Source of the DNA: SpSt-539 sp964549445
GTDB lineage: Bacteria > Planctomycetota > Phycisphaerae > UBA1845 > UTPLA1
Length of the DNA: 64,000 nucleotides
NCBI GenBank assembly: GCA_964549445.1
Contig: CAZJVS010000023.1
Span: 5,781-69,780, forward strand
Direction of reading: 5' to 3'
The position numbers were made by a program, and so were the translations under genes. How positions within the stretch are numbered: position 1 is the first letter of the stretch; each line of letters begins with the position of its first letter. Positions 1-10,224 of this stretch are shown piece by piece. The notes below the pieces were generated by a model. It was not told the origin of the DNA, ran no database searches, and was given only the letters and a program-made list of their open reading frames with translations.

Positions 1-2
1 CC

Positions 3-680
3 GCCGACGGACTCGACCACGGCGCCTTCGCCGACCACCCCGAAATCTTGGCCGCCGCCCGCTCCACCATCGGTAACGCCTATCGCGCTTTGAAGGCCTT
101 TCCCCAAGCCGAAAAGCAAATCCGCGCTGTGCTCGACCTGCGCAAGAAAACGACCGGCGACCGCTCCGTCGATGTCGCCGTTTCGCTCAACGACTTCGCC
201 GCCCTCCTTCGCGATAGCGGCAAACTCGAGGAAGCCGAGAGCTCGCACCGCGAGGCCCTCGCAATCGCCACGGACAAGCTCGGCGACTCTCATCTCGTCA
301 TCGCCGCCATCAACCACGACCTCGCCATCGTCCTCATCGCCCGCGGCAAGTACGCCGACGCCGAGCCCTTCGCGCAACGCGCAGTCAAGCTTCGCAAGAC
401 GCTCCCCTGCGTCGAAGATCGCCTGATCGCCGACAGTCTCAACCTGCTCGGCCTGATCGCCCAGCACCTCAATCGACCTGACGACGCCGAGAAAGCCCTC
501 ACCGAAGCCATCGAACGCCGCCGCCGCGGGCTCGGCGACGCCCACCCGGCCGTAGCCGCAGACATGACAAAGTTGATTGCCCTCTACGACGCCTGGCCCA
601 GGCCCGACCGCGCGTCGCAGTGGCGAAAATCTCTGGACGATTGGAAAGCGACTACCCAGCCCGCCGCCTCCACCCACTGA
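3..680 (+). CDS. TPR-repeat protein, C-terminal part (5' end outside window)
   Basis: The reading frame is open to the left edge, so only the last ~225 residues are seen; a TTG at 48 is probably internal. The sequence is a run of tetratricopeptide repeats of the 42-residue kind: repeated A/L-x-x-Y/L-x-x-x-G-K/R-x-x-x-A-E-x and R-K/A-x-x-x-G-D patterns. This helical scaffold binds proteins. The same type of TPR tail ends the Ser/Thr kinase at 33470-35851, so the missing N-terminus may be a kinase domain, but that is inference. The tail ends in a polar Thr/Gln/Ala stretch without membrane segment. Confidence 0.8.
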   Translation, partial: ADGLDHGAFADHPEILAAARSTIGNAYRALKAFPQAEKQIRAVLDLRKKTTGDRSVDVAVSLNDFAALLRDSGKLEEAESSHREALAIATDKLGDSHLVIAAINHDLAIVLIARGKYADAEPFAQRAVKLRKTLPCVEDRLIADSLNLLGLIAQHLNRPDDAEKALTEAIERRRRGLGDAHPAVAADMTKLIALYDAWPRPDRASQWRKSLDDWKATTQPAASTH

Positions 681-681
681 G

Positions 682-864
682 TCACTCCGCCGACGCCCAC
701 ACGCGTACGCCCCCGCCCTCATCAAACTCGACGTGAATGACATTCGCCCGGCAGCAAACCGGGCAATCCTCTACGTATTCCTGCGACGCACCGCCCGACG
801 GATCAACCGGCACCACGATCTCCTCGCCGCACGCCCCGCACGTATAGCTCGCCTCACCCTCCAT
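682..864 (-). CDS. CPXCG-type cysteine-rich zinc-ribbon protein
   Basis: Sixty residues with two cysteine pairs, TCGACGE at residues 8-14 and DCPVCC at 33-38, separated by an acidic linker with QEYVEDC. This matches small CPXCG-motif proteins, presumed zinc ribbons of unknown function. The frame stays open far upstream, but conserved sequence begins at the ATG at 864, so that start is used. It converges on the preceding TPR gene with a 1-nt gap and diverges from the next gene across about 100 bp. Extra-chromosomal partners or a substrate cannot be read from the sequence. Confidence 0.75.
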   Translation of the reverse strand: MEGEASYTCGACGEEIVVPVDPSGGASQEYVEDCPVCCRANVIHVEFDEGGGVRVWASAE

Positions 865-963
865 CGTCGCCCGCTCCAAACTTCGTTCCGAATTATATTT
901 GGCGGCCGGATAATACCGCTCTATCCTTGTCCCGCCGCGCGAATTCGCCGGCCAGGAGCCGCC

Positions 964-1695
964 GTGCACGCCGACCTGCATGTGAACATCAACCCCGTCC
1001 CGGCCAGCCGCCGCGCCGACGTCGAAGAACTCGTCGGCCTCGTGGTGCCCCTTGCGGGCCGGGACCTGCTCGGCCTCACGCTCTATGGCTCGATCGCCTC
1101 GCCCGATTTCGACGCCGGCACCGAGCAGATCACCAGCATCGCCGTGCTCGAACGGCTGCGGCTCGACACGCTGCATGCCCTCTCCGAGCACGGCCCAAGA
1201 CTCGCCCGACACGGCATCGCCGCCCCGATGTTCACAACGGCGGCAGAAATCACCCGCTCCCTCGACACGTTCCCGCTCGAGTTCCTCGAGGTCCGCCAGT
1301 TCCATATCCCGCTGATGGGCCACGACCACTTCTCCAACATCGAAATCCACCGCGAGCCGCTCCGCCTGCAGATCGAACGCACCTTTACCCACATGCTCCT
1401 CGACATGCGACTCGGCCTGCTTCACGCCACCGGCCGCGACGCGGCGCTCTCCGCGGTCGTCGAGGCCATTGCCGACCGCCTTCTGCGGACGCTCCGCGGC
1501 CTTCTCTGGCTCAAGGGCATCACCGATTCGCTCCCCGAGGCCCGCGTCCTCAGCGAAGTCCAGCGCATGGCAGGCGGCGACCTACCCGGCCTTCGCGAAG
1601 CCACGACGCTGAAGACCTCTCACGACTACGACGAGTTCAAGTCCCTCTACGCCGACCTCGAACGCCTCGCAAAGTTGAGCGATGAAATCCGCTGA
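964..1695 (+). CDS. nucleotidyltransferase-like protein of unknown function
   Basis: A 243-residue soluble protein. An early segment, LLGLTLYGSIASPDFDAGTE, resembles the G-S/D-x-x-x-G-D/T-x-x-S-D-x-D core of pol-beta nucleotidyltransferases in spacing, but the paired catalytic aspartates are not clear, so activity is doubtful. The GTG start at 964 has AGGAG at 954-958; longer in-frame starts would run through the neighbouring genes. Its last 14 bases overlap the following TPM gene, suggesting translational coupling. The family is not identified with certainty and no function is claimed. Confidence 0.55.
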   Translation: MHADLHVNINPVPASRRADVEELVGLVVPLAGRDLLGLTLYGSIASPDFDAGTEQITSIAVLERLRLDTLHALSEHGPRLARHGIAAPMFTTAAEITRSLDTFPLEFLEVRQFHIPLMGHDHFSNIEIHREPLRLQIERTFTHMLLDMRLGLLHATGRDAALSAVVEAIADRLLRTLRGLLWLKGITDSLPEARVLSEVQRMAGGDLPGLREATTLKTSHDYDEFKSLYADLERLAKLSDEIR

Positions 1696-2548
1696 CCCGC
1701 GTTACCGAGCTGTTGCCGTCCTCCCCCCCTTGGCAAGGGAGGGCAAGGGTGGGTCGTTCCTCGCGCGAGCAGTCATTGCCGGAATGCTCTCGATCTGCGC
1801 GTCGACTTCCCACGCCGCGCCCAATCTCCCGATCCCCTCCACCCACGTTGCCGACTACGCCAACGTCATCGACGCCGCGACACGGCAGAGTCTCGACCGC
1901 TGGCTCACCGAGCTGGAGCAGAAAACCGGCGCACAGGTCATCGCCCTCACCATCCAATCCCTCGACGCTGAGCCGATCGAATCCTTCACGCTCGATCTCG
2001 CCCAGAACAAGTGGAAGCTCGGCCAGAAGGGCAAGGACAACGGCGTCCTCGTTTGCGTCGCCATTACGGACCGCAAATACCGCATCGAAGTCGGCTACGG
2101 CCTCGAAGGCGCCCTGCCCGACAGTTGGTGCGGCTCCGTCGCCCGCGAATACTTCGTCCCCAATTTTCGCCGCGGCAAATTCGGCGAGGGCATCCTGCAG
2201 GGCACGCTCGCCGTCGCCACGAAAATCGCCAAGGAATACAACGTCACGATCACCGGCATGCCCCTTCGTATCGTCTCCAACGCCCGCGCCCAAGGCGACC
2301 CCGGCTTGCCGTTCGCCATCGGCTTCTTCATTCTCATCATCGTTCTCAAGGCCATCTTTGGCAGCCGACGCCGCTATCGCCGCCGGCGCGGCGGCTTCTG
2401 GGAAGGCATGATCCTTGGCAACATGCTCAACAGCAGCGGTTCATCAAGCTGGAGTTCCGGCAGCTCCGGCGGCTGGTCCAGTGGCGGATCGTTCGGCGGC
2501 GGTGGCGGCGGTTCCTTCGGCGGAGGAGGTGCAAGCGGTGGCTGGTAA
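1682..2548 (+). CDS. TPM-domain secreted/membrane protein (YgcG family)
   Basis: 288 residues. A signal-like segment ends near SHA-AP at residue ~45; residues ~50-185 form a TPM domain (V-x-D-x-A-N-V-I-D at the start, then the G-x-x-x-x-D-N-G-V-L core and the R-x-x-x-I-E-V-G-Y-G-L-E-G motif). A single membrane helix lies near 212-228, followed by an RRRYRRRRGG basic patch and a Ser/Gly-rich tail ending in GGGGASGGW, typical of YgcG-type proteins. TPM proteins are often encoded next to LemA, as here. The first 30 residues are odd for a signal peptide and include a palindromic repeat, so ATG 1784 is an alternative start. Confidence 0.85.
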   Translation: MKSADPRYRAVAVLPPLAREGKGGSFLARAVIAGMLSICASTSHAAPNLPIPSTHVADYANVIDAATRQSLDRWLTELEQKTGAQVIALTIQSLDAEPIESFTLDLAQNKWKLGQKGKDNGVLVCVAITDRKYRIEVGYGLEGALPDSWCGSVAREYFVPNFRRGKFGEGILQGTLAVATKIAKEYNVTITGMPLRIVSNARAQGDPGLPFAIGFFILIIVLKAIFGSRRRYRRRRGGFWEGMILGNMLNSSGSSSWSSGSSGGWSSGGSFGGGGGGSFGGGGASGGW

Positions 2549-3233
2549 CAATTGCCCGAAATGTGGAATGGACAACGAGTCGGCCGCGCGATTCTGCGCC
2601 CGCTGTGGCGGCGCGCTAGCGTCGACCGCTCAGATTGGAGATTCAACCATGAGTGCGTCCAAGATTCTTCTCACCATCCTGCTCGTCATCGTCGGCCTGG
2701 TTGTGATCGCCGGCGGTTGCGCCTTCAGCGGCTACAACAAGATCATTGCCCTCAACGAGACCGTCAAGTCCGCCTGGGGCCAGGTCGAAAACCAGCTCCA
2801 GCGCCGCTACGAGCTGATCCCCAATCTCGTCGAGACCGTGAAGGGCTACGCGAAGCACGAGAGTGATCTCTTCACCGCCATCGCCGACGCCCGCACGAAG
2901 TACTTCCAGCCCGGCGCAACCCAGGCCGACAAGCTGAAGAACGCAAATCAGCTCGAAGGTCTTCTCTCGCGCCTGCTGGTCCTTCAGGAACAGTATCCCC
3001 AGCTCAAGGCCAACGAGTCGTTCCTGAAGTTACAGGACTCCCTCGAAGGCACCGAAAACCGCATCAGCGTCGAGCGCATGCGATACAACGACGCCGTTCG
3101 AACCATGAACGCCTACATCAAGGGGTTCCCCGGCCGCATTTTCGCGGGCTTTGCAGGCGTTTCCCCTGCGGACTACTTCGAAGCATCCGGCGCAGCCAAA
3201 GAGGCCCCCAAGGTGAATTTCACCGGCAAATAG
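2538..3233 (+). CDS. lemA: LemA family protein with N-terminal zinc ribbon
   Basis: 231 residues from GTG 2538, which has GGAGGAGG at 2522-2529 and overlaps the stop of the TPM gene. Residues ~5-25 carry CPKCG and CARCG pairs, a zinc ribbon; residues ~38-62 are a membrane helix; the rest is the LemA helical domain (YNKIIALNETVKSAWGQVE, RRYELIPNLVETVKGYA, RMRYNDAVRTMNAY). Ordinary LemA begins at the membrane helix, and ATG 2649 with GGAG at 2637-2640 would give that 194-residue form. The ribbon is clearly coding, so either a fusion or two forms from alternative starts exist. LemA function is not established. Confidence 0.85.
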   Translation: MAGNNCPKCGMDNESAARFCARCGGALASTAQIGDSTMSASKILLTILLVIVGLVVIAGGCAFSGYNKIIALNETVKSAWGQVENQLQRRYELIPNLVETVKGYAKHESDLFTAIADARTKYFQPGATQADKLKNANQLEGLLSRLLVLQEQYPQLKANESFLKLQDSLEGTENRISVERMRYNDAVRTMNAYIKGFPGRIFAGFAGVSPADYFEASGAAKEAPKVNFTGK

Positions 3234-3268
3234 CCGCGGCGGTCCCGCAGCCGGAGAGAGCAACGATC

Positions 3269-4159
3269 GTGTCGTCCCGCGCGAACACGGCCTCCGCCGG
3301 CAAGCGCCTGGCAGCGCTCGCCGAAGTGACAACCGTGTTCGCGCTGACGCACGTGGCCTATCGCTCGTTTAAGCACTTCACGCAACTCGGTCGCGCCGAA
3401 TCCGCCGCCGGCCTGAATTTCTCAACCGGTGCGGTGATGATCGCCGTCACCCTCGCGCTGACGCTCGTGTTCCGCCGCGGTTTCACCGAATACGGACTGA
3501 CCCTGAGTCGCTGGCCCCGAAATCTCGTGGTGGGATTGCTCGCCGCGGCCTTGATCGCCGTCGGCGCCCTGACCCTCGAGATCACCCGTACCCACGGCAA
3601 TCACCGACTCAAGCCACCCGATCGAACCGAGGCCGTCGTCTACGGTGTTTCCGCCCTCCTCGCAACACTCGTCATTCTCATTCTGCTTCGACGCGATCGA
3701 CCGGTCCTTCGAGTATCGACCTTCGCCACCGTCACGTTACTTTGCCTCCTTCTCGCCACGCCGATCGCCATTGCGGCCCGCTACCACAAGCCGCTCCAAC
3801 CAGCGCTACTCACAGTCGCATGGAACTTCGTCTGCGCCGGTTTCGGCGAGGAGATCTTCTTCCGCGGCTACATTCAATCGCGCGTCAACCGCGCGTTCGG
3901 CCGTCCATACTCACTGCTCGGCATGAATTTCGGCGCCGGCCTAATCGTCTCCGCCCTCTTCTTCGGCCTCATTCATGCCCTCAACACGGTCGACTATTTC
4001 GAAGGCCGCTACACCTTCGCGATTTGGTACGGCCTTCAAAACATCGGCGTCGGACTCTACTACGGCGCACTCCGCGAGCGCACCAACTCCATCCTCGCCG
4101 GCGGCATTTGTCATGGTCTGATCGATGTGCTGGCGCGGCTCCCCGCCATCCGCGCCTGA
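3269..4159 (+). CDS. CPBP family intramembrane metalloprotease
   Basis: 296 residues with about seven hydrophobic helices. The Abi/CPBP motifs are present: EEIFFRG with Glu194-Glu195, FGLIHALN with His236, and a late HGLIDV motif. Such enzymes are membrane-embedded glutamic/metallo-type proteases related to Rce1, cleaving in or near the membrane. GTG start at 3269 with GGAGAGAG eight bases upstream. It follows lemA by 35 bp and ends 7 bp before the convergent glycosyltransferase, so it is probably the last gene of the TPM-lemA unit. The substrate is unknown. Confidence 0.85.
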   Translation: MSSRANTASAGKRLAALAEVTTVFALTHVAYRSFKHFTQLGRAESAAGLNFSTGAVMIAVTLALTLVFRRGFTEYGLTLSRWPRNLVVGLLAAALIAVGALTLEITRTHGNHRLKPPDRTEAVVYGVSALLATLVILILLRRDRPVLRVSTFATVTLLCLLLATPIAIAARYHKPLQPALLTVAWNFVCAGFGEEIFFRGYIQSRVNRAFGRPYSLLGMNFGAGLIVSALFFGLIHALNTVDYFEGRYTFAIWYGLQNIGVGLYYGALRERTNSILAGGICHGLIDVLARLPAIRA

Positions 4160-4166
4160 TTGCAGT

Positions 4167-4985
4167 TCACGAGCGCGGCCGGTGTGGCCGCGGCCCCATT
4201 CCGAAGATGTCGTACTTCGCCAGTCCCGCCCGCTGCAGATTGAACTGCACCACCGTCCACAACGTCCGAATGCCGTACGTCGAGCTTCGTTTGAAATTGA
4301 TCGAACTCGCCTCGGCGAAATACCGGCACGGCATCGGTGCATCCCCGATCTTGAAACCGTGCCACGCCGCCGACGCGAGGAACTGCGAGTCGAACACGAA
4401 GTCATCGCTGAACTCGTGGTACGGCAGCGTCTCCAGCACCTCGCGCGTATAAACGCGAAATCCAGAGTGAAAATCCCCGAGGTTCTGCCCCAGCGCCAAG
4501 TTCTCCGCCAGCGTCAGCAGCCGATTCGCCAAATACTTGTAAACCGGCATGCCCCCGGCCAGCGTCTCCCGCCGCGTCCGCACACGCGACCCGAGCATTA
4601 CGTCGCACACCCCGAGCTCCAGCACCTGCAGGAACGCCGGAATCAATCGCCCGTCATACTGGTAGTCGGGATGAAGCATGAATACGACATCGGCCCCCAA
4701 TCGCAAGGCCGTGTCATAGCACGTCTTCTGATTGCCGCCGTACCCGCGGTTCTTCTCGTGGACGATCGTCGTCAGACCGAGTTCCCGCGCGGTTTCAACC
4801 GTGCGGTCCTTGCTACCATCATCAACCAGGATGATCTCATCGACGCACTCGCGCGGCAGATCATCAACCGTGGCCTTCAGCGTTGACTCCGCGTTGTACG
4901 CAGGCAGTACGACGACCCGCCGGCGGAATGTCTTGCGCTCGCGCCGCACCCGGCGGACGACCTGTTCATTGACCACAATCGACAT
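4167..4985 (-). CDS. family 2 glycosyltransferase (GT-A fold)
   Basis: 272 residues. The N-terminal GT2 domain shows VVVLPAYNAESTL (residues ~24-36), EIILVDDGSKDRT with the nucleotide-binding Asp, NRGYGGNQ and a DVVFMLHPDYQYDG segment replacing the usual DxD surroundings. This pattern is that of dolichyl-phosphate-mannose synthase-like and undecaprenyl-phosphate sugar transferases. No membrane helices follow, so it would need to act at the cytoplasmic face of the membrane. Transcribed divergently from pntAA, converging on the CPBP gene. Product sugar cannot be assigned. Confidence 0.85.
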   Translation of the reverse strand: MSIVVNEQVVRRVRRERKTFRRRVVVLPAYNAESTLKATVDDLPRECVDEIILVDDGSKDRTVETARELGLTTIVHEKNRGYGGNQKTCYDTALRLGADVVFMLHPDYQYDGRLIPAFLQVLELGVCDVMLGSRVRTRRETLAGGMPVYKYLANRLLTLAENLALGQNLGDFHSGFRVYTREVLETLPYHEFSDDFVFDSQFLASAAWHGFKIGDAPMPCRYFAEASSINFKRSSTYGIRTLWTVVQFNLQRAGLAKYDIFGMGPRPHRPRS

Positions 4986-5114
4986 CTATCCGCCATTGTA
5001 CGCAAAACGATCCTTCCCTTCACTTCCATCGCCGCAACTGCCTGCTAAGATACGCGGCCCTTCGTCGAACCGCGTCGCGGGACGCACGACGAAGCATCGA
5101 CGCGCGAGGTATGC

Positions 5115-6275
5115 ATGAAGATCGCCGTACCGAAAGAAACCCGCAGCGACGAACGCCGCGTCGCCCTCGCGCCTGAAAGCGTCCAAAAACTCATCAAGGC
5201 AGGACTCTCGGTCGCTGTCGAGCAAGGCGCGGGCGATCCCGCTTCCTACGGTGACGACCAGTTCCGCGCCGCCGGCGCAACCATCGAAACCGACGTCACG
5301 GCCTTGCTCGGCTCAGCCGACCTCACGCTCAAGGTCCAGCCCCCCGCCGAACATCCACAACTCCATCGCCACGAGGCCGACCTCGTCCGCGAAGGCTCGA
5401 TGCTCCTCACCACGCTCTACCCCACGCGGAATTTTGACGCGGTCCGCCGCCTCGCCGCTCGTCGCATCACGACCTTCGCCACCGATTGCATCCCGCGCAT
5501 CACCCGTGCCCAGTCGATGGACACGCTTTCCTCGATGGCCAATATCGGCGGCTATCGCGCCGTCCTCATCGGCGCGATGGAACTTCCCAAGTACTTCCCG
5601 ATGTTCATGACCGCCGCCGGCACCGTCCTCGCCGCAAAGGTCTTCGTCATCGGCGCCGGCGTCGCCGGCCTCCAGGCCATCGCCACCGCCCGCCGCCTCG
5701 GCGCAACCGTCGAAGCCACCGACACCCGCCCGGTCGTGAAGGAACAAGTCGAAAGTCTCGGTGCCCGCTGGGCCGGCGTCGAAACCACTGAATCCGCCCA
5801 GGACGCCGGCGGTTACGCCAAAGAACTCTCCGCGGAGTTCTACAAGAAGCAGGGCGAGTTGATCGCCGCCCGCTGCGCCGCCGCCGACGTCGTCATCACC
5901 ACCGCCCTCATCGGCGGCATCAAAGCCCCGAAGCTCATCACCGCTGACATGGTCAAAGGCATGAAGCCCGGCTCCGTCATTGTCGACGTCGCAGCCGAAG
6001 GCGGCGGCAACTGCGAACTCACCCAGCCAGGCAAAACCGTCCGCGAGCACGGTGTCACCATCTGCGGACCCAACAACCTGCCGTCCGAGATGCCGATGCA
6101 CGGCAGTCTGCTCTATTCGCGCAACCTGACGACCTTCGTTCTCGCCTTCTGGAAGGACGGCCGCTTCAACCTCGACCTCAACGACGACATCCTCAAGGGT
6201 GCGACCGTTACGCACGACGGGCAGGTCCTGCACGCAGGTGCCCGCGACGCCATCGCGAAAGGAGCGAGTGCCTGA
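5115..6275 (+). CDS. pntAA: NAD(P) transhydrogenase, subunit alpha part 1
   Basis: 386 residues, the soluble NAD(H)-binding domain I of proton-translocating transhydrogenase. It starts MKIAVPKETRSDERRVALAP, as alanine dehydrogenase/PntA proteins do, and contains the Rossmann motif VFVIGAGVAGLQAIATARRLG near residue 175, the RQQ-loop region and VDVAAEGGGNCE. The enzyme couples hydride transfer from NADH to NADP+ with proton movement, supplying NADPH. ATG 5115 has GAGG upstream. The gene overlaps pntAB by one base (TGATG), and the subunit is split as in many bacteria rather than fused as in E. coli. Confidence 0.95.
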   Translation: MKIAVPKETRSDERRVALAPESVQKLIKAGLSVAVEQGAGDPASYGDDQFRAAGATIETDVTALLGSADLTLKVQPPAEHPQLHRHEADLVREGSMLLTTLYPTRNFDAVRRLAARRITTFATDCIPRITRAQSMDTLSSMANIGGYRAVLIGAMELPKYFPMFMTAAGTVLAAKVFVIGAGVAGLQAIATARRLGATVEATDTRPVVKEQVESLGARWAGVETTESAQDAGGYAKELSAEFYKKQGELIAARCAAADVVITTALIGGIKAPKLITADMVKGMKPGSVIVDVAAEGGGNCELTQPGKTVREHGVTICGPNNLPSEMPMHGSLLYSRNLTTFVLAFWKDGRFNLDLNDDILKGATVTHDGQVLHAGARDAIAKGASA

Positions 6276-6567
6276 TGCCGATGGACTTCATCACCGCCTG
6301 TTTTGTCTTCATGCTGGCGACATTTATCGGAATCGGAGTCATCCGCCGAGTGTCGCGACTCTTGCATACCCCGCTGATGTCCCTCACGAACGCCATTTCG
6401 GCCATCGCCGTCGTCGGCTCGATCATCCTGACCGGCGGCGCGCACTACCCAACGTACATCCGCGTGATGGGTGCGATCGCGCTGGCCGCCTCGATGACCA
6501 ATATCGTCAGCGGCTTCCTGATTACTGACCGCATGCTCAAGATGTTCAAGACGCGGGGGTCGGCGAA

Positions 6568-6571
<4 letters not shown>
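6275..6571 (+). CDS. pntAB: NAD(P) transhydrogenase, subunit alpha part 2
   Basis: 98 residues, the small membrane part of domain II. Three hydrophobic helices are visible (residues ~5-22, 35-55, 62-80) with the family's TPLMSLTNAISAI signature that lines the proton channel. The product completes the alpha subunit of a split PntAA/PntAB/PntB enzyme. It overlaps pntAA by one base and pntB by four, so translation is likely coupled to keep subunit ratios equal. Confidence 0.95.
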
Positions 6572-7960
<1,389 letters not shown>

Positions 7961-7977
<17 letters not shown>

Positions 7978-9529
7978 GCCGGCCGCGCGCAACTCGGGGA
8001 AAGCCGTGCTACGGGACGATGCCCATACCCCGCAGTCCTTGCCTCCACCCGACGCGCAGCTCAATCGACCGCCGTGGTCCTGGGTTGCACTTCCACTCGT
8101 CGCATTCGTCGTCTCGCGTCTGATCTACTATTTCTACCTCGGCGTTCGCTTCGACATCGAACCCATCTTCTTCTACGTCCAGATCGTCGATCCTCAATTG
8201 CTATACACCCGGCTGCTGGAAAGCATCTACTACCTGCGCGATCAGCCGCCGCTGTTCAATCTGCTTCTCGGCGTTGTCCTCAAGCTTGCCCCGAACTACT
8301 CCATCGTCATTTTCCACGTGACTTACCTGGCTCTCGGCCTCGTCACGACGGTCTTTCTGTTCCGCCTCCTCGCGGTCATGGGCGCACCCGCAGCCTTGGC
8401 GGCAATCCTCGCCGCCGGCTGGGCAATTCATCCAACCACGATCCTCTACGAGAATCTCCTGACGTACGAGTACCCGGTCACGGCGGCGCTGCTTGCAGCC
8501 GCGTTCTATTTGCACCGCGCGCTGCTCCGCAGCCGAACCCCGGACGCGGCCGCATTCGCTACCTTGCTCGCTCTGATCGCGCTGATGCGGGGCACATTTC
8601 ACCTCGCCTGGCTGATCGCAATCCTGGCCGGATTCGTCTTACTCTCACCCCAGCGCCGGCGCACAGTGCGTGCCGTCGCAATTCCCGCGTGCCTGGTCTT
8701 CGCGGTCTATCTCAAGCACTTCGCCCTCTACGGCGATCCTGTCTTCGGCGAGATCTACCAGAAGGCCAATCTCGCGGTCATGACGACGTCGTACCTGCCG
8801 CCGGAGGCCATCGCCGATATGAAATCGCGCGGCGAATTATCCCCCCTGATCACCCCGCCGTCATACGAGTTCAGTTTCGAGGCCTGCCGCGCGTTCCTCC
8901 CGCCGCTGCCGGAGACCGGCATCCCGATGCTCGATCGAGTCCAGAAATCCAGCGGCGCGCCGAACTGGCAACATCATGCGATGCATGAAATCGCCCAGCT
9001 CGGCGCTCGCGACGCCGCCAACGCCTTTCGGCGTTCCCCCGGAGCGTACTGGCTGGCGGTGCGAGACAACTGTCGAACGTACGTCCTCCCCGGCGGCAGC
9101 GTTTATCCATTCACCCTCGACCAATACCCGAACGCAGTTCGGCTGCGACCCCCGTTGCGAATCTTTGACGCAGTCCTGGCGGGGCGGTTCGCAGACAAAT
9201 CCGTCGGGTGGCTTCTGGTGGTCGGCCTTCCCGCCGCGATGATCATTGGATCTGTGTTCTGCTGGAAATGGTGGCGCCGATGGCGCGCTCGACGAAGAAA
9301 TCAGTCGAACTGCGAGGACCGCGCCCTCTTCGGAACGGGCTTGTTCTGCCTCGGCAATATCCTATACGTCGCGGTGACGACGATTCTGCTCTCTTACGGC
9401 GATCAAAATCGCTACCGATTCCCCATCATGCCGTTCTATCTTGTCTTCGTGGCCGTCGCAGTAGGCGCCGCGATCCGCGCGATCCAGCCGCTGCGTTCTC
9501 GTCAGCTCATCGAAGAAACGAATTGCTAG
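7961..9529 (+). CDS. multi-pass membrane protein, GT39/ArnT-like glycosyltransferase
   Basis: 522 residues with roughly ten membrane helices: residues ~28-50, several between 90 and 240, and a C-terminal group after a large soluble loop at ~250-400. The early loop FDIEPIFFYVQIVDPQLL followed by DQPPLFNLLLG is the arrangement in polyprenyl-phosphate-dependent GT-C enzymes, where an acidic first loop carries the catalytic Asp/Glu. GTG 7961 overlaps pntB; a start near 8007 is possible. A link to transhydrogenase is not implied. It overlaps the convergent lipoprotein gene by 4 bp. Confidence 0.65.
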
Positions 9530-10134
9530 AGCTTCTTCAGGACGACACCCTGGCTGGTGCTCTGGGTCCCCACCGGCGCCCCGGGCAAAACCCCTGCCGC
9601 CGCCTCGGTGATCGTCGTGTCGATTGCCAGCGTCCCGTTGATCGTGTCGCCCGATCGCGTCCCAAAGATCGACAGCGCCAGATTCGCGATCTCCGATGGC
9701 CCAACGTACATCCGCGCAAAAACCGTCGCCCCGACGTCCGAGCCGTTCTGACCGCCATATGAGCCCGCGACGTACGTTACACCCGGAAAGAAATCGTGCG
9801 ACTGCTCATCGACCGTAAACGCCATCGCCGCACCGGAGATGTTCGTGCTCACGTCGCCCGTCAGAGAGATTTGAACGATCGCACCACTGGGTCCGTAATC
9901 GACCCGCGCGATCGCTGCCCCGTTCGGAGCAGCCCCGTCATGAATGTTCCAACTCGTGTTCGCCAGCCCCGACGGCCCCGTTCCGAGTTCCGCCTGCGTA
10001 CTCTGCCCGCCCGGCAGCGGTACGGGCAGCGAAGCCGGCAGCGCGCTTCCGCCTCCGCCGCATCCGGTTACACCCGCGCAGGCAATCAAGGCAAGTGAAC
10101 ACGCGAGCAGTGATCGGCAAGAAATGGACGACAT
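9526..10134 (-). CDS. putative lipoprotein of unknown function
   Basis: 202 residues. A lipoprotein signal peptide is plain: basic start, hydrophobic LLACSLALIACAGVTG and a lipobox Cys at residue ~25 followed by GGGGS, so the mature protein would be a lipid-anchored envelope protein. The mature part is Gly/Ala/Thr-rich with beta-type segments such as TSWNIHD and AIDTTITEAAAG and has no motif I recognise. Upstream of it on the minus strand lies the 90-bp gap before the reductase gene end. Function unknown. Confidence 0.7.
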   Translation of the reverse strand: MSSISCRSLLACSLALIACAGVTGCGGGGSALPASLPVPLPGGQSTQAELGTGPSGLANTSWNIHDGAAPNGAAIARVDYGPSGAIVQISLTGDVSTNISGAAMAFTVDEQSHDFFPGVTYVAGSYGGQNGSDVGATVFARMYVGPSEIANLALSIFGTRSGDTINGTLAIDTTITEAAAGVLPGAPVGTQSTSQGVVLKKL

Positions 10135-10224
10135 CAGCAGAAAACCCCTGTCCGGCGAGGCTGCTCATTATATGCGTCGAGCCGGTCCGAAGGCCAGCGT
10201 CGCAGCCCCCTCCGCAGCAATGAC

